Source: Bryobacterales bacterium (GTDB taxonomy: Bacteria; Acidobacteriota; Terriglobia; Bryobacterales; Bryobacteraceae). From it: a stretch of 38,064 nucleotides of DNA. A program made the translations under genes and the position numbers. The notes below the pieces were generated by a model that did not search any database, was not told the origin of the DNA, and saw only the letters and a list, made by a program, of their open reading frames with translations. Below, piece after piece: positions 6,427 to 14,094 of the stretch; position 1 is the stretch's first letter; the number at the start of each line of letters is the position of its first letter. Location of the stretch: positions 1 to 38,064 of the forward strand of contig PMSX01000177.1 of the NCBI GenBank assembly GCA_003167495.1, read 5' to 3'.

Positions 6427-8043
6427 ATGGGACTTCTTCAACGCATTCAACGCAGTTTCGGGGAGCTGAGAGGCAACCCGCTCGATAACCCGAGCATGAG
6501 CCTCACCAGTCCCGGCATCTGGGCTTGGCTGACGGGTGGCGAGCCCACTGCGGCCGGTGAGCTGGTGAACGAAACCAACGCGCTGCAGATCGTGACGGTG
6601 TATGCGTGTGTGCGCGTTTTGGCGGAGTCGGTAGCGAGTCTGCCGCTGAAGCTTTATGAACGGCTGGATAACGGACGCCAGGAAGCGACCGATCAGGATC
6701 TCTATGAGCTGCTGACAATTTCTCCCAATCCGGAGATGACGGCGTTTTCATTTTTTGAAACTCTGGTTGGATCGCTGGCACTTTGCGGCAACGCTTACGC
6801 GCAGATTCAGCGCAGTGGTTCGACAGTGCAGGGCCTGTGGCCACTGCATCCGCTGAAGACGCAGCCGGTTCGCACGCCTGCCGGCAAGCTCATGTTCCAG
6901 ACGTCGGACGGCATGGCGAATGGAGCGAGCCGTTTGATCGATCCGGATGACATGCTGGCGATTCCGCTCTTTTCCTTTGATGGTGTGAAAGGATTGAGCC
7001 CGATTCAAATGGCCCGGCAGGATCTGGGTCTGGCAAAAGCGGCAACCAAGTTCGGCGCGCGTTTCTTCTCGAACGGAGGCAGGCCTTCGGGTGTGCTCTC
7101 GACGGCGAGCGTCCTCAATCCCAAACAGCACGATGACATGAAATCGTCCTGGCAGTCATCGAACGGCGGCGAGAATCAGGGCAAAACGGCGCTCCTCTGG
7201 GGCGATTGGAAATATCAGCAGATTGGCATCAATCTCGAGGACTCACAGTTCCTGGCCACTCGCCAGTTCGCCCGCTGTGACATAGCCGCGCTGTTTCGAG
7301 TGCCCTCCCACATGGTGGGCGATAACACCCGTCTTAGTAACTCGAACCATGAACAGCAGTCATTAAGCTTTGTGACGGATACGCTGCGGCCTTACCTGAA
7401 CCGCATCGAGCAGGAAGTTCACCGGAAGCTGATGCCGAGCACTGGCCGCAATGCGGGCAAGTACTTCGTAAGCTTCGATGTCCGGGAGAGACTCCGCGGC
7501 GACTTCGCCACCACCATGGCGGGTTTCGCGGTGGGTAAGCAGTGGGGCTTCTACAACACGAATCAAATTCTGGAAGACCTCGGCGAAAATCCCATCGGCG
7601 CGAGAGGCGACGACTATTGGATGCCGGTGAATTTCCAAGTGGTGGGCGCGCCTGCCGCCACTATACCGACGCCGGCGGATCGCAACGCGTTGGGGGATTA
7701 CGCCGCCGCTCTTGGCGGGTTGTTTCGGGATGGTTTAGGCCGTCTTCTGGCGCGCGAAAAGCGCGATTGCGGGGCGATGGAAAGCATATTCCGGCCCTTA
7801 CTGGACAGCCTTTTAGCGGTCGCCAAAGGCTCGGCGGAGTTGGATCCGGTTGTCTGTGAGCGCCTGGTCCGCGATGCGCTGAAGGCCTTCGAGAAAAGGT
7901 CGGGCGATTGGACTCCGGAGAAGGCGGATGAGATTGCGGGCCCGGAATTCATTCGCCTGGTGCGCGGCATGGTCGCCAACGTAGGCCGGGAAATCGGTGC
8001 GCAAACGGCATTGAAGCAACTGGAAGGAAAGTCAGATGAATAA
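6427..8043 (+). CDS. Portal protein, HK97 family
   Basis: 538 residues. 'VYACVRVLAESVASLPLKLYE' (about 57-78) is the most conserved portal motif, followed by 'LALCGNAYAQI', 'GLSPIQMARQDLGLA' and 'FRVPSHMVGD', all in the expected order. It forms the dodecameric ring through which TerL pumps DNA. The last ~130 residues ('GLGRLLAREKRDCG...') are an extra helical C-terminal domain longer than in HK97 itself, as often seen in actinobacterial and acidobacterial phages. The ATG follows the TerL stop directly, and the stop overlaps the protease start by eight bases. Confidence 0.94.
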   Translation: MGLLQRIQRSFGELRGNPLDNPSMSLTSPGIWAWLTGGEPTAAGELVNETNALQIVTVYACVRVLAESVASLPLKLYERLDNGRQEATDQDLYELLTISPNPEMTAFSFFETLVGSLALCGNAYAQIQRSGSTVQGLWPLHPLKTQPVRTPAGKLMFQTSDGMANGASRLIDPDDMLAIPLFSFDGVKGLSPIQMARQDLGLAKAATKFGARFFSNGGRPSGVLSTASVLNPKQHDDMKSSWQSSNGGENQGKTALLWGDWKYQQIGINLEDSQFLATRQFARCDIAALFRVPSHMVGDNTRLSNSNHEQQSLSFVTDTLRPYLNRIEQEVHRKLMPSTGRNAGKYFVSFDVRERLRGDFATTMAGFAVGKQWGFYNTNQILEDLGENPIGARGDDYWMPVNFQVVGAPAATIPTPADRNALGDYAAALGGLFRDGLGRLLAREKRDCGAMESIFRPLLDSLLAVAKGSAELDPVVCERLVRDALKAFEKRSGDWTPEKADEIAGPEFIRLVRGMVANVGREIGAQTALKQLEGKSDE

Positions 8044-8737
8044 AAGAGAGTTCCGGTATGTGGCCGCGCGTGAGCTGCGGGTTACCCAAACCGACAAAGG
8101 CAAGCTGCTCAGCGGGTACGCTGCCGTTTATAACAGCCGGTCCTGCGACTTGGGGGGGTTCACTGAACAGATTGCGCCCGGCGCCTTCACGCGCTGTCTG
8201 GCCAGCTCGCCGGATATCAGCTGCCTGCATGAGCACGATCCGCGGCAGGGGTTGCTCGGCCGAACGACCTCGGGAACATTGCGGGTAAAGAGCGACGACA
8301 CTGGCCTTATCTTCGAGTGCGATCTGCCGGCAACGACTCTGGGAAATGATGTGGCCGTATCAGTGGATCGCGGCGATCTGGCGGGCTGCTCATTCGGATT
8401 TTATTGCCGGATGGACAACTGGTCGAAAGACCAGGACGGCAATCCCATCCGCACTGTGGTTGATGCCGATGTTTTCGACGTCACGGTGACGAGCATGCCG
8501 GCGTATGAGGCAACCAATGTAAGCCTGCGGAGCAAGATGTTTCCCGATGGAATTCCGGCGGCGCGCGCGGCTGCCAACGCCAACGGGTGCGAGTGCCTTT
8601 GCCCCGAATGCGTGGCCGGCGATTGTGAGGATTGCTCGGATGACGATTGCAACGATCCCGAGTGCCGCTGCCAGCAGCAACGCTGTGACAGGTTACTGGC
8701 GGCTGTTTTAGAACGCCGCCGACTTCGTTGGAGCTAA
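8036..8737 (+). CDS. Prohead protease, HK97 family (peptidase S78), with Cys-rich tail
   Basis: 233 residues. The protease fold spans residues 5-165: 'LSGYAAVYNSRS', the catalytic His in 'CLHEHDPRQGLLG' (H65/H67), and the nucleophile in 'LAGCSFGF' (S119), ending with 'VTVTSMPAYEAT'. It cleaves scaffold and capsid precursors in the prohead. Beyond the usual domain there is a tail (185-217) with ten cysteines in 33 residues, arranged as short CxC, CxxC and acidic spacers; this could bind zinc or be a remnant scaffold. No separate scaffold gene is present, and the capsid protein has its own N-terminal delta domain. Confidence 0.92.
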   Translation: MNKREFRYVAARELRVTQTDKGKLLSGYAAVYNSRSCDLGGFTEQIAPGAFTRCLASSPDISCLHEHDPRQGLLGRTTSGTLRVKSDDTGLIFECDLPATTLGNDVAVSVDRGDLAGCSFGFYCRMDNWSKDQDGNPIRTVVDADVFDVTVTSMPAYEATNVSLRSKMFPDGIPAARAAANANGCECLCPECVAGDCEDCSDDDCNDPECRCQQQRCDRLLAAVLERRRLRWS

Positions 8738-8763
8738 TCCAGAAATTCAACCCAAACTTTTTT

Positions 8764-9693
8764 ATGCAAGCTAACTTACTCCATGTCGTCACTGCGATCG
8801 CGAACCCGATTCGCTGGCAGAGCCGCATTTCTCTTTACCGTCAATTCGAGCAGCACATGCTCGAAAGCGGCGTGCAACTCACCGTCGTCGAGTGCGCCTA
8901 TGGCGACCGCGGCTACGACTGCGCCGGAACACCGGGCGTCCAGCATATTCCGGTTCGGGCGAAGAGCCTCGTGTGGAACAAAGAAAATCTGCTGGCCATC
9001 GCAATTTCCCGCCTCCCGAACGCGAAATACATCGCCACATTCGATGCCGATATCCGCTTCCGCAAGCACGGCTGGGCCGCCGAAACGGTGCACGCGCTCC
9101 AGCAGTATGACGTCGTGCAGCCTTGGAGCGATTGCTATGACCTGGGGCCGAACGACGATCATCTGGCGGCGCATCGCTCGTTTTGCCGGCAGGTTCACGA
9201 GGACAAACCAATTCAGCAAGGACCCAACGCGGCGGGTAGCTACCAGTTCGGCCATCCCGGCTACGCCTGGGCGTACACGCGCCTGGCGCTCGAATGGCTG
9301 GGCGGCCTTGTCGAAACGGCGGCCATGGGAGCTGCCGATCATCACATGGCGATGGCGCTGATCGGGCGCGTCGAGGACAGTATCCCGGGCTCGCTGCTCC
9401 ACACAGCGTACTCGGACCCGCTGTTTCGCTGGGAGTCGCGTGCCGTGGCGCACATCGCGCAAAATATCGGCTACGTGCCCGGCACCATCGAACATCTCTG
9501 GCACGGGAGTAAAGAAAAGCGCGCTTACGTGGACCGCTGGCAAATTCTCGAGCGCAACCATTTCGATCCCTCGGCCGACTTGAAGCGCAACACTTACGGC
9601 GTTCTCGAGCTGGCAGGCAACAAGCCGCAACTGCGCCACGATATCGACTGCTACTTCCGGGCGCGCGACGAGGACAGCAACACGCTCGGCTAG
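8764..9693 (+). CDS. Glycosyltransferase-like protein in the capsid module
   Basis: About 309 residues from the ATG at 8764 (an in-frame TTG lies 36 bases upstream; neither has a good ribosome-binding site). A GT-A-type fold is indicated by an N-terminal strand-helix unit ('LLHVVTAIANPIRW'), a nucleotide-binding segment and the metal-binding 'FDADIRF' (DxD at 94-96), followed by a long acceptor-side half containing 'DHHMAMALIG'. It would transfer a sugar from a nucleotide sugar. Its position between prohead protease and major capsid protein, on the same strand, suggests modification of a virion protein, or a moron gene. No membrane segments or signal peptide. Substrate cannot be predicted. 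Confidence 0.72.
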   Translation: MQANLLHVVTAIANPIRWQSRISLYRQFEQHMLESGVQLTVVECAYGDRGYDCAGTPGVQHIPVRAKSLVWNKENLLAIAISRLPNAKYIATFDADIRFRKHGWAAETVHALQQYDVVQPWSDCYDLGPNDDHLAAHRSFCRQVHEDKPIQQGPNAAGSYQFGHPGYAWAYTRLALEWLGGLVETAAMGAADHHMAMALIGRVEDSIPGSLLHTAYSDPLFRWESRAVAHIAQNIGYVPGTIEHLWHGSKEKRAYVDRWQILERNHFDPSADLKRNTYGVLELAGNKPQLRHDIDCYFRARDEDSNTLG

Positions 9694-9841
9694 CTAAAAA
9701 AGTTTTGCCGGATGGTTGGACCTGCTTTCTGCGGGCGCGTTCAATCGCAGCCACCAATCCGGCCGACGGAAATGCCGTGCCTGGGCACCCAGCAAACCCG
9801 CCACCCAGCAGTACCCAAATTCGAAAAAAAAGGAAATTCAA
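9694..9841 (+). promoter_or_regulatory. Leader region of the major capsid gene
   Basis: About 150 bases without a convincing gene. The capsid ATG is preceded by AAGGAAA, a good ribosome-binding site, six bases away, which fixes the start at 9842 although the frame stays open further upstream. The long leader and strong translation signal suit a highly expressed gene; I do not see a reliable -35/-10 pair. Confidence 0.45.
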
Positions 9842-11041
9842 ATGACGATTCGCGAAATGCGGGATGCCCGCAATAAACTACTGACCGAGGCACAGCAAAT
9901 TCTGCTGGCCTCCCCCGATGCCGAGAAGAGAGCATTCGCACAGAAGATGTTGGCAGAGGTGGATTTGCTTGAAGCCGACATCACCAGTCTCGAAAAAATA
10001 GAGAAGAGCCAGGCTGAGGAGCGCGCGCACAACACACCGCCGCGCGGCAATCCCGACGGTGGCCTGAAGGATCCCTCGAAAGAGGAAGCGGAGGCCGAGA
10101 AAGCACGCTCGAAGAAAGCCTTCGAGCAATACATTCGCACCGGGCAGGTGGATCCCGAACTGCGCAGCGCGTTGCGAGAGCATCGCGATGTGACCACCTC
10201 CGTGGCCGGCAACCTGATTCCGCAAGCGTTCCTGCCGATTCTGACCGAAGCGATGAAGGACTACGGCAACATCCTCAATGTGGTGAATAACGTGCCGGCG
10301 GACAACGGCGCGCCCACCAAGTACGCGGTGGTTGACGACACCGCTAACGGTTTGGTGGTTCTCGGCGAAGATACCGCGGCCGCCGAGACCGATCCGTCCT
10401 TCAGCGGCGGCATCATCTCGAGCGACTTCATGAGCACGGGCGTTATCAAAGTTTCCATCGCGACGCTGCAGGACAGCGCGTTCGATATGGACAGCTTCTT
10501 GAAACAGTCGATCTTGAAACGCTACTTCCGCGGTCTTTCGAAGATGGTCACGCTGGGCAACACTTCCAACGTCGCTTCGATTGTCGCCTCAGCCGCCGCG
10601 GGCGTAACCTCGGCAGCTCCCACAGCTATCGCCTGGTCAGACATCGCCGGTTTGTATGCGTCTCTGGATCCAGCCTATGAATCGAATGCCGTCTGGTCGA
10701 TGGCCACTGTGACGCGCGGCGTTCTGTTGACGGTGACCGATTCTCTGGGGCGTCCCCTCTACGTCCCCGCGCCATCGGCGGACGTGTTCGACATGATTCT
10801 GGGAAAGAGAGTGGTGGTCAACCCGTTTATGGCGGCAGTTGCTGCGACCAACATCACCTTGCTGTACGGCGATCACAGCCAATATGTTCTACGCAACGTG
10901 AAGCCCGGCATCTCGATCGTGCGCCTCAACGAAAGGTTCATGGATTCGGGGGATGTCGGTTTCATCGGCTTCGCCCGGTCTGGCGGCGCCCTGCTACAGG
11001 GATCCGTGGCACCGGTCGTGAAGTTGACGCAACACGCTTAG
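9842..11041 (+). CDS. Major capsid protein, HK97 fold
   Basis: 399 residues. The first ~105 residues are a charged coiled-coil ('MTIREMRDARNKLLTEAQQI', then Glu/Lys-rich), corresponding to the delta domain that works as internal scaffold and is removed by the prohead protease. The mature part starts around the segment 'RDVTTSVAGNLIPQAFLPIL' and shows the HK97 order: 'ISSDFMSTGVIKVS' (E-loop to P-domain), 'FLKQSILKRYFRGLSKM', and the A-domain ending 'MDSGDVGFIGFARSGGALL'. It is followed at once by a stem-loop terminator, so capsid mRNA may be made in excess over the downstream connector genes. Confidence 0.94.
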   Translation: MTIREMRDARNKLLTEAQQILLASPDAEKRAFAQKMLAEVDLLEADITSLEKIEKSQAEERAHNTPPRGNPDGGLKDPSKEEAEAEKARSKKAFEQYIRTGQVDPELRSALREHRDVTTSVAGNLIPQAFLPILTEAMKDYGNILNVVNNVPADNGAPTKYAVVDDTANGLVVLGEDTAAAETDPSFSGGIISSDFMSTGVIKVSIATLQDSAFDMDSFLKQSILKRYFRGLSKMVTLGNTSNVASIVASAAAGVTSAAPTAIAWSDIAGLYASLDPAYESNAVWSMATVTRGVLLTVTDSLGRPLYVPAPSADVFDMILGKRVVVNPFMAAVAATNITLLYGDHSQYVLRNVKPGISIVRLNERFMDSGDVGFIGFARSGGALLQGSVAPVVKLTQHA

Positions 11042-11061
11042 TGAGCTGCCATGCCCACGTT

Positions 11062-11096
11062 GAGGGGTGGCGCGCCAGCGTTGCCCCTCTCTTTTA
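11062..11096 (+). terminator. Stem-loop terminator after the major capsid gene
   Basis: GAGGGG (11062-11067) and CCCCTC (11084-11089) pair across a GC-rich loop that contains its own small palindrome, followed by TCTTTT. It begins about 20 bases after the capsid stop codon and ends just before the next start. It would terminate part of the transcripts, leaving capsid message more abundant than connector/tail message. It also argues that the next gene starts at 11102, not at an in-frame ATG at 11051 inside the stem-loop region. Confidence 0.65.
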
Positions 11097-11101
11097 CTCC
11101 T

Positions 11102-11314
11102 ATGCAAATTGAAATCACACTCCCCTGCCAGCTCGCTACCGGTTACGCATGCTTTTTGCCGGGGCGCATCGTCGAGGTGCCCAATGCGGTAGCGGTGCGT
11201 TGGATCGAACTCGGCCGAGCCAGGCTGAGGCCGGCAGTCGCGACCGAGGCGGCGATGGCCACCCCAGTAAAAGAAACCACGACTAAGAAGCGCAAGCGGA
11301 TGGAAACCCGATGA
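11102..11314 (+). CDS. Small hypothetical head-module protein
   Basis: 70 residues. The N-terminal half ('MQIEITLPCQLATGYACFLPG') resembles a small beta-barrel segment with 'VPNAVAVRWIELGRARL', a layout common in short phage proteins placed between capsid and head-tail connector; the C-terminal half is Ala/Thr/Lys-rich and probably disordered. The ATG is poorly served by a ribosome-binding site. The stop overlaps the next start by four bases (ATGA). Possible head-decoration or connector accessory; no definite function. Confidence 0.55.
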   Translation: MQIEITLPCQLATGYACFLPGRIVEVPNAVAVRWIELGRARLRPAVATEAAMATPVKETTTKKRKRMETR

Positions 11315-11991
11315 ACCTGCAGTTAATCACTGGACCGGCAGTCGAACCCGTGTCTCTGACGGTGGCCAAAAACTTTCTGGTCCTGGATGCGTCTTTCACG
11401 CAGGACGATGGGTTGGTCTCGGCTCTGATCGCCGCCGCGCGGCAATACGCGGAAAATTACACGCATCGCGCGTTCTTCAATCAGCAGTGGCGGCTGTCTC
11501 TCAATAATTTCCCGGTCTGGTGGCCGGAACACGGAACGGTTTCGCCGGTTTCGCGGACGGAGTACCTGCTGGGCACCTACTGGATGAAGCAGTCGGCCAT
11601 CCTGCTGCCCAATCCAACCTGTGTGAGTGTCGATTCCATCACGTATGTGGACACCACCAATACGGAGCAGACGCTCGCCTCCAGTGCTTATTATGTGGAC
11701 ACAACAGCGGAGCCGGCGATAGTCGTTCCCGTGCCCGGAAGGTATTGGCCTACGACGCAAGCGATGTTGCCAGGGTCCGTGCAAGTGCTCTTTACTGGCG
11801 GAAGCTATGGCGACGGCGTGGAGGTCAACACGTGCCCCAGCACGGTGACAACGGCAATTCAGCTGCTGGTGTCGCACTGGTATGCAAACAGAGAGGCTTC
11901 CTCGGCTGTCAGCGTGAAATCGATTCCCTTCGGTGTGGACGTTTTGCTGGACACCATTACCGTGCACTGCATGGATTACAACTCGCACTAG
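11311..11991 (+). CDS. Head-tail connector, gp6-like
   Basis: 226 residues. The opening 'PVSLTVAKNFLVLDASFTQDDGLVSALIAAARQYAENYTHRAF' type layout (residues 10-55), four helices starting with 'VSL..AK..L', is the signature of the HK97 gp6 / SPP1 gp15 adaptor family, which docks under the portal ring. The C-terminal half adds a beta-rich domain ('CVSVDSITYVDTTNTEQTL', 'PGSVQVLFTGGSYG') and a final helix 'AIQLLVSHWYANREA', as in longer 'phage conserved hypothetical, phiE125 gp8' proteins. It follows the capsid genes and precedes the head-closure gene, as expected. Confidence 0.85.
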   Translation: MNLQLITGPAVEPVSLTVAKNFLVLDASFTQDDGLVSALIAAARQYAENYTHRAFFNQQWRLSLNNFPVWWPEHGTVSPVSRTEYLLGTYWMKQSAILLPNPTCVSVDSITYVDTTNTEQTLASSAYYVDTTAEPAIVVPVPGRYWPTTQAMLPGSVQVLFTGGSYGDGVEVNTCPSTVTTAIQLLVSHWYANREASSAVSVKSIPFGVDVLLDTITVHCMDYNSH

Positions 11992-11992
11992 C

Positions 11993-12343
11993 ATGGCGAA
12001 CACCTTCACACCGCTGGCTGCCGGCGACTTACGTCACCTGGTCACGTTCCAGACCGAATCCACAACGCAGGATGCGGCTGGCCAGCCGGTTTCGACCTGG
12101 AACAATGTGCTGACAACGCGCGCGGCCATTCGCCAAATGTCGGCGCGCGAGTTGGCGCAGAGCCAGCTGATTACCAGCCAGTCCACTCAGGAAGTTACCA
12201 TCCGCTGGACTCCTACGGCGATTATGACCGGCATGCGGATCATCTTTGGAACTCACACCTTCAGCGTGCAGGATGTGAACGACGTGGATCAGAGACACCG
12301 CATCTACCGCATCCAGTGCCTCGAAATTGACGGGACCGACTAA
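11993..12343 (+). CDS. Head closure / head-tail adaptor protein (SPP1 gp16-like)
   Basis: 116 residues. 'AGDLRHLVTFQTESTTQDAAGQPV' at the start and 'SARELAQSQLITSQSTQEVTIRW' in the middle, then 'MRIIFGTHTFSV' and 'RHRIYRIQCLE', are the ordered motifs of the Phage_H_T_join family: a small beta-barrel stopper that closes the connector after packaging. The start ATG is one base after the stop of the gp6-like gene, and the following gene starts one base after this stop, showing tight translational packing of the head-tail joining cluster. Confidence 0.87.
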   Translation: MANTFTPLAAGDLRHLVTFQTESTTQDAAGQPVSTWNNVLTTRAAIRQMSARELAQSQLITSQSTQEVTIRWTPTAIMTGMRIIFGTHTFSVQDVNDVDQRHRIYRIQCLEIDGTD

Positions 12344-12344
12344 C

Positions 12345-12821
12345 ATGGCTGACCAAATTTCTCTCGAAGTGCATGGTCTCCCCGAGCTGAACGAAATGCT
12401 CAGTCAGTTGCCGGCGCGAATTGCCAAGCAGGTTTTTGGCCGCGCGCTGAAAGTGGCGGGCCAGGTAGTGAAAACGGAGATGGTGGGGCGGTGTCCGGTG
12501 AAGACCAAAGACGCCGGGCCTAAGAGTAACAGTCTGCCGGATGGTGCGTTGAAGGCGGACATCGGTTCCAAGGTGAGTCTTTACCCGCAGAACAATGCCG
12601 GCGCCTGCCGCATTGGCCCTTCCGCGGAGACCGCTTATGTCGCCGTGTGGCTCGAATATGGCCACGCCAAGGTCAGTCACGGGAAGAAACGCAATCGCAA
12701 AACATTGGGTAATGTGCCGGCCATACCTTTCATGCGCCAGTCGGCAGACGCCACAGCGCAGACGGCGGTGGATGCGTTCGCGGCGGAGCTAGGTGCGGGT
12801 ATCGAGGCATTGAATGGTTGA
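12345..12821 (+). CDS. HK97 gp10-family tail-completion protein
   Basis: 158 residues. 'MADQISLEVHGLPELNEMLSQLP' begins the family, followed by a helix ('IAKQVFGRALKVAGQVVKTEM'), 'CPVKT' and the 'AVWLEYGHAKVSHG' then 'VPAIPFMRQSAD' motifs near the end, the most conserved part of gp10-like proteins. These sit at the head-proximal end of the tail (terminator/neck). I start at the ATG one base after the previous stop rather than at an upstream alternative inside the preceding gene. The stop overlaps the next gene by eight bases. Confidence 0.85.
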   Translation: MADQISLEVHGLPELNEMLSQLPARIAKQVFGRALKVAGQVVKTEMVGRCPVKTKDAGPKSNSLPDGALKADIGSKVSLYPQNNAGACRIGPSAETAYVAVWLEYGHAKVSHGKKRNRKTLGNVPAIPFMRQSADATAQTAVDAFAAELGAGIEALNG

Positions 12822-13203
12822 AATTGGCATCGCGCAATTGCTCGCCGAGACAACGGCTGTCACCGATCTGCTGGGCACGCGGATATACCCAGTGACCCTG
12901 CCGGTGGATGCCCTGGTTCTTCCCGCCCTCACTTACCAAGTCGTTGGTGGATCCCCAGAATACGCTTTCGACGGTTCGGTTGTTGGGATCAAACGCATTC
13001 AAATGGATTGCTGGTCGAACCGGTATCTTGACGGCAAGAACGCTCAGCTCGCCATCATGCAGGCACTCATTCCGTTTACGGGTGTGCTCCCAAACGCCTA
13101 TATCGTGCTCAGCATTTCGCAAGGCGCCGAACTCGACGATTTTGAGAGCGACTCACGCATTTACCGCTACATGGTCGAGTTTCTGGTTGAGTTCAGTTTC
13201 TAG
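12814..13203 (+). CDS. Tail terminator-like protein (DUF3168)
   Basis: 129 residues. It starts 'MVEIGIAQLLAETTAVTDLLGTRIYPVTLP' and contains 'PALTYQVVGG' and 'IQMDCWSNRYLDGKNAQLAIMQAL', the order found in DUF3168 / gpU-like proteins, which cap the tail tube and stop its growth. It fits its place between the gp10-like gene and the tail tube gene. Start ATG overlaps the previous gene by eight bases. No unusual features. Confidence 0.83.
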   Translation: MVEIGIAQLLAETTAVTDLLGTRIYPVTLPVDALVLPALTYQVVGGSPEYAFDGSVVGIKRIQMDCWSNRYLDGKNAQLAIMQALIPFTGVLPNAYIVLSISQGAELDDFESDSRIYRYMVEFLVEFSF

Positions 13204-13233
13204 GCAGGCAAATCAATTTAAAGGACAAAGACA

Positions 13234-13710
13234 ATGAGTTACAACGGAACGAAGTCCTCGACTGCGATCGGGGCGATTCTTAACATCAATACGGGTTCGG
13301 TCACGACACCTACCTGGACGCCGGTGGGTGAAATCACCGACATTGGTTTCACGGGGCGGCAAGTAGGCTCGGAAAGCGCTACGAACTTCCAGAGCACGGC
13401 GGAAGAATTCCTGCCGACTCTTTTGACGCCCGGCAACTGGGCCGTGAAAGGCTCGCGCATCACCGGCACGTCAACATCCAGAGACCCCGGACAATATGCG
13501 ATGGAAGCGGCATTCACCACCACTCCACCCGCTCTGCAGATGTTCCAGGTCATCCTCCCGAAAACGAATGGCCAGACTACACAGGGCGACGAATGGTCGT
13601 TCACCGCGCTCATCGAAATGCTGAATTATGCTTTGAATCCGAAGAAGATCAGCACGTTCGACGCGACCCTGAAAGTTTCCGGCGCTGTGACCTACGCTGC
13701 GGGCTCTTAG
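13234..13710 (+). CDS. Major tail tube protein
   Basis: 158 residues. A small beta-rich protein with 'TPTWTPVGEITDIGFTGRQV' and, near the end, 'YALNPKKISTFDATLKVSG', the typical arrangement of siphophage tail tube subunits that stack into hexameric rings around the tape measure. AAAGGA lies eight bases before the ATG, a strong ribosome-binding site that suits a highly made structural protein. It lies immediately before the tail assembly chaperones and after the DUF3168 terminator gene. Confidence 0.87.
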   Translation: MSYNGTKSSTAIGAILNINTGSVTTPTWTPVGEITDIGFTGRQVGSESATNFQSTAEEFLPTLLTPGNWAVKGSRITGTSTSRDPGQYAMEAAFTTTPPALQMFQVILPKTNGQTTQGDEWSFTALIEMLNYALNPKKISTFDATLKVSGAVTYAAGS

Positions 13711-13713
13711 TTC

Positions 13714-14094
13714 ATGCCTCTAAAGAAAAGCACGGTGGCGCAGACTGCCATCGATCCCACTATTCGCTTCGCAAGGGTCGAGGCGGAGGGAAAGACGTAC
13801 AAGCTCGCCTTTTCCTTCAACGCGATCGCGCTCGCGGAAGTTCATTGCGGAGTGAACTTGCTGGAGGGGATCGAGAACCTGCTGTCGCTGTCGGCGGCGC
13901 AGTTCCGCGGCTTGCTGTATGCAGCCTTAAGCACAGCGCATCCAAAGCTCACGCTTCAGGATGCCGGCAATCTCATCAACTTTCAAACGTTGGGCCTCTG
14001 GAAAGACGGGTTGGCGGAAGCCTACGTTCTTTCGATGCCTGAGCGGGAGGAAGTTACAAGCGCAAACCCTCCCGAGCCGGTGACCCCGGCCTAA
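13714..14094 (+). CDS. Tail assembly chaperone, G-type
   Basis: 126 residues. The order beta-strand start ('IRFARVEAEGKTYKLAFSFNAIALAE'), helical middle and 'LLYAALSTAHPKLTLQDAGNLI' is that of siphophage tail assembly chaperones (lambda gpG analogue), which coat the tape measure during tail assembly. The gene lies between tail tube and tape measure, and near its end carries a slippery heptamer leading into a downstream frame, as expected of this class. It ends Pro/Ala-rich ('NPPEPVTPA'). Confidence 0.82.
   Translation: MPLKKSTVAQTAIDPTIRFARVEAEGKTYKLAFSFNAIALAEVHCGVNLLEGIENLLSLSAAQFRGLLYAALSTAHPKLTLQDAGNLINFQTLGLWKDGLAEAYVLSMPEREEVTSANPPEPVTPA
14064..14070 (+). promoter_or_regulatory. Probable -1 programmed frameshift site (A AAC CCT)
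   Basis: In the chaperone frame the codons read gcA AAC CCT, fitting the X XXY YYZ rule with X=A and Y=C. The -1 frame is closed by TGA at 14040-14042 and open from 14043 onward, and the zero frame stops at 14092, so slippage must occur within about 50 bases; this heptamer is the only one there that fits. It is eight codons before the zero-frame stop. Downstream GC-rich sequence could form a stimulatory structure. The tRNA re-pairing (Asn and Pro) is less usual than lambda's GGGAAAG. Confidence 0.65.

Noticed and set aside
8776..9841. Two long minus-strand frames opposite the glycosyltransferase
   Set aside because: Shadow frames of a high-GC gene; the plus-strand frame has the recognisable fold and fits the operon.
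9716..9841. Upstream extension of the capsid protein by 42 residues
   Set aside because: A good ribosome-binding site stands before the ATG at 9842 and the extension is Ser/Arg/Gln-rich and unlike capsid N-termini.
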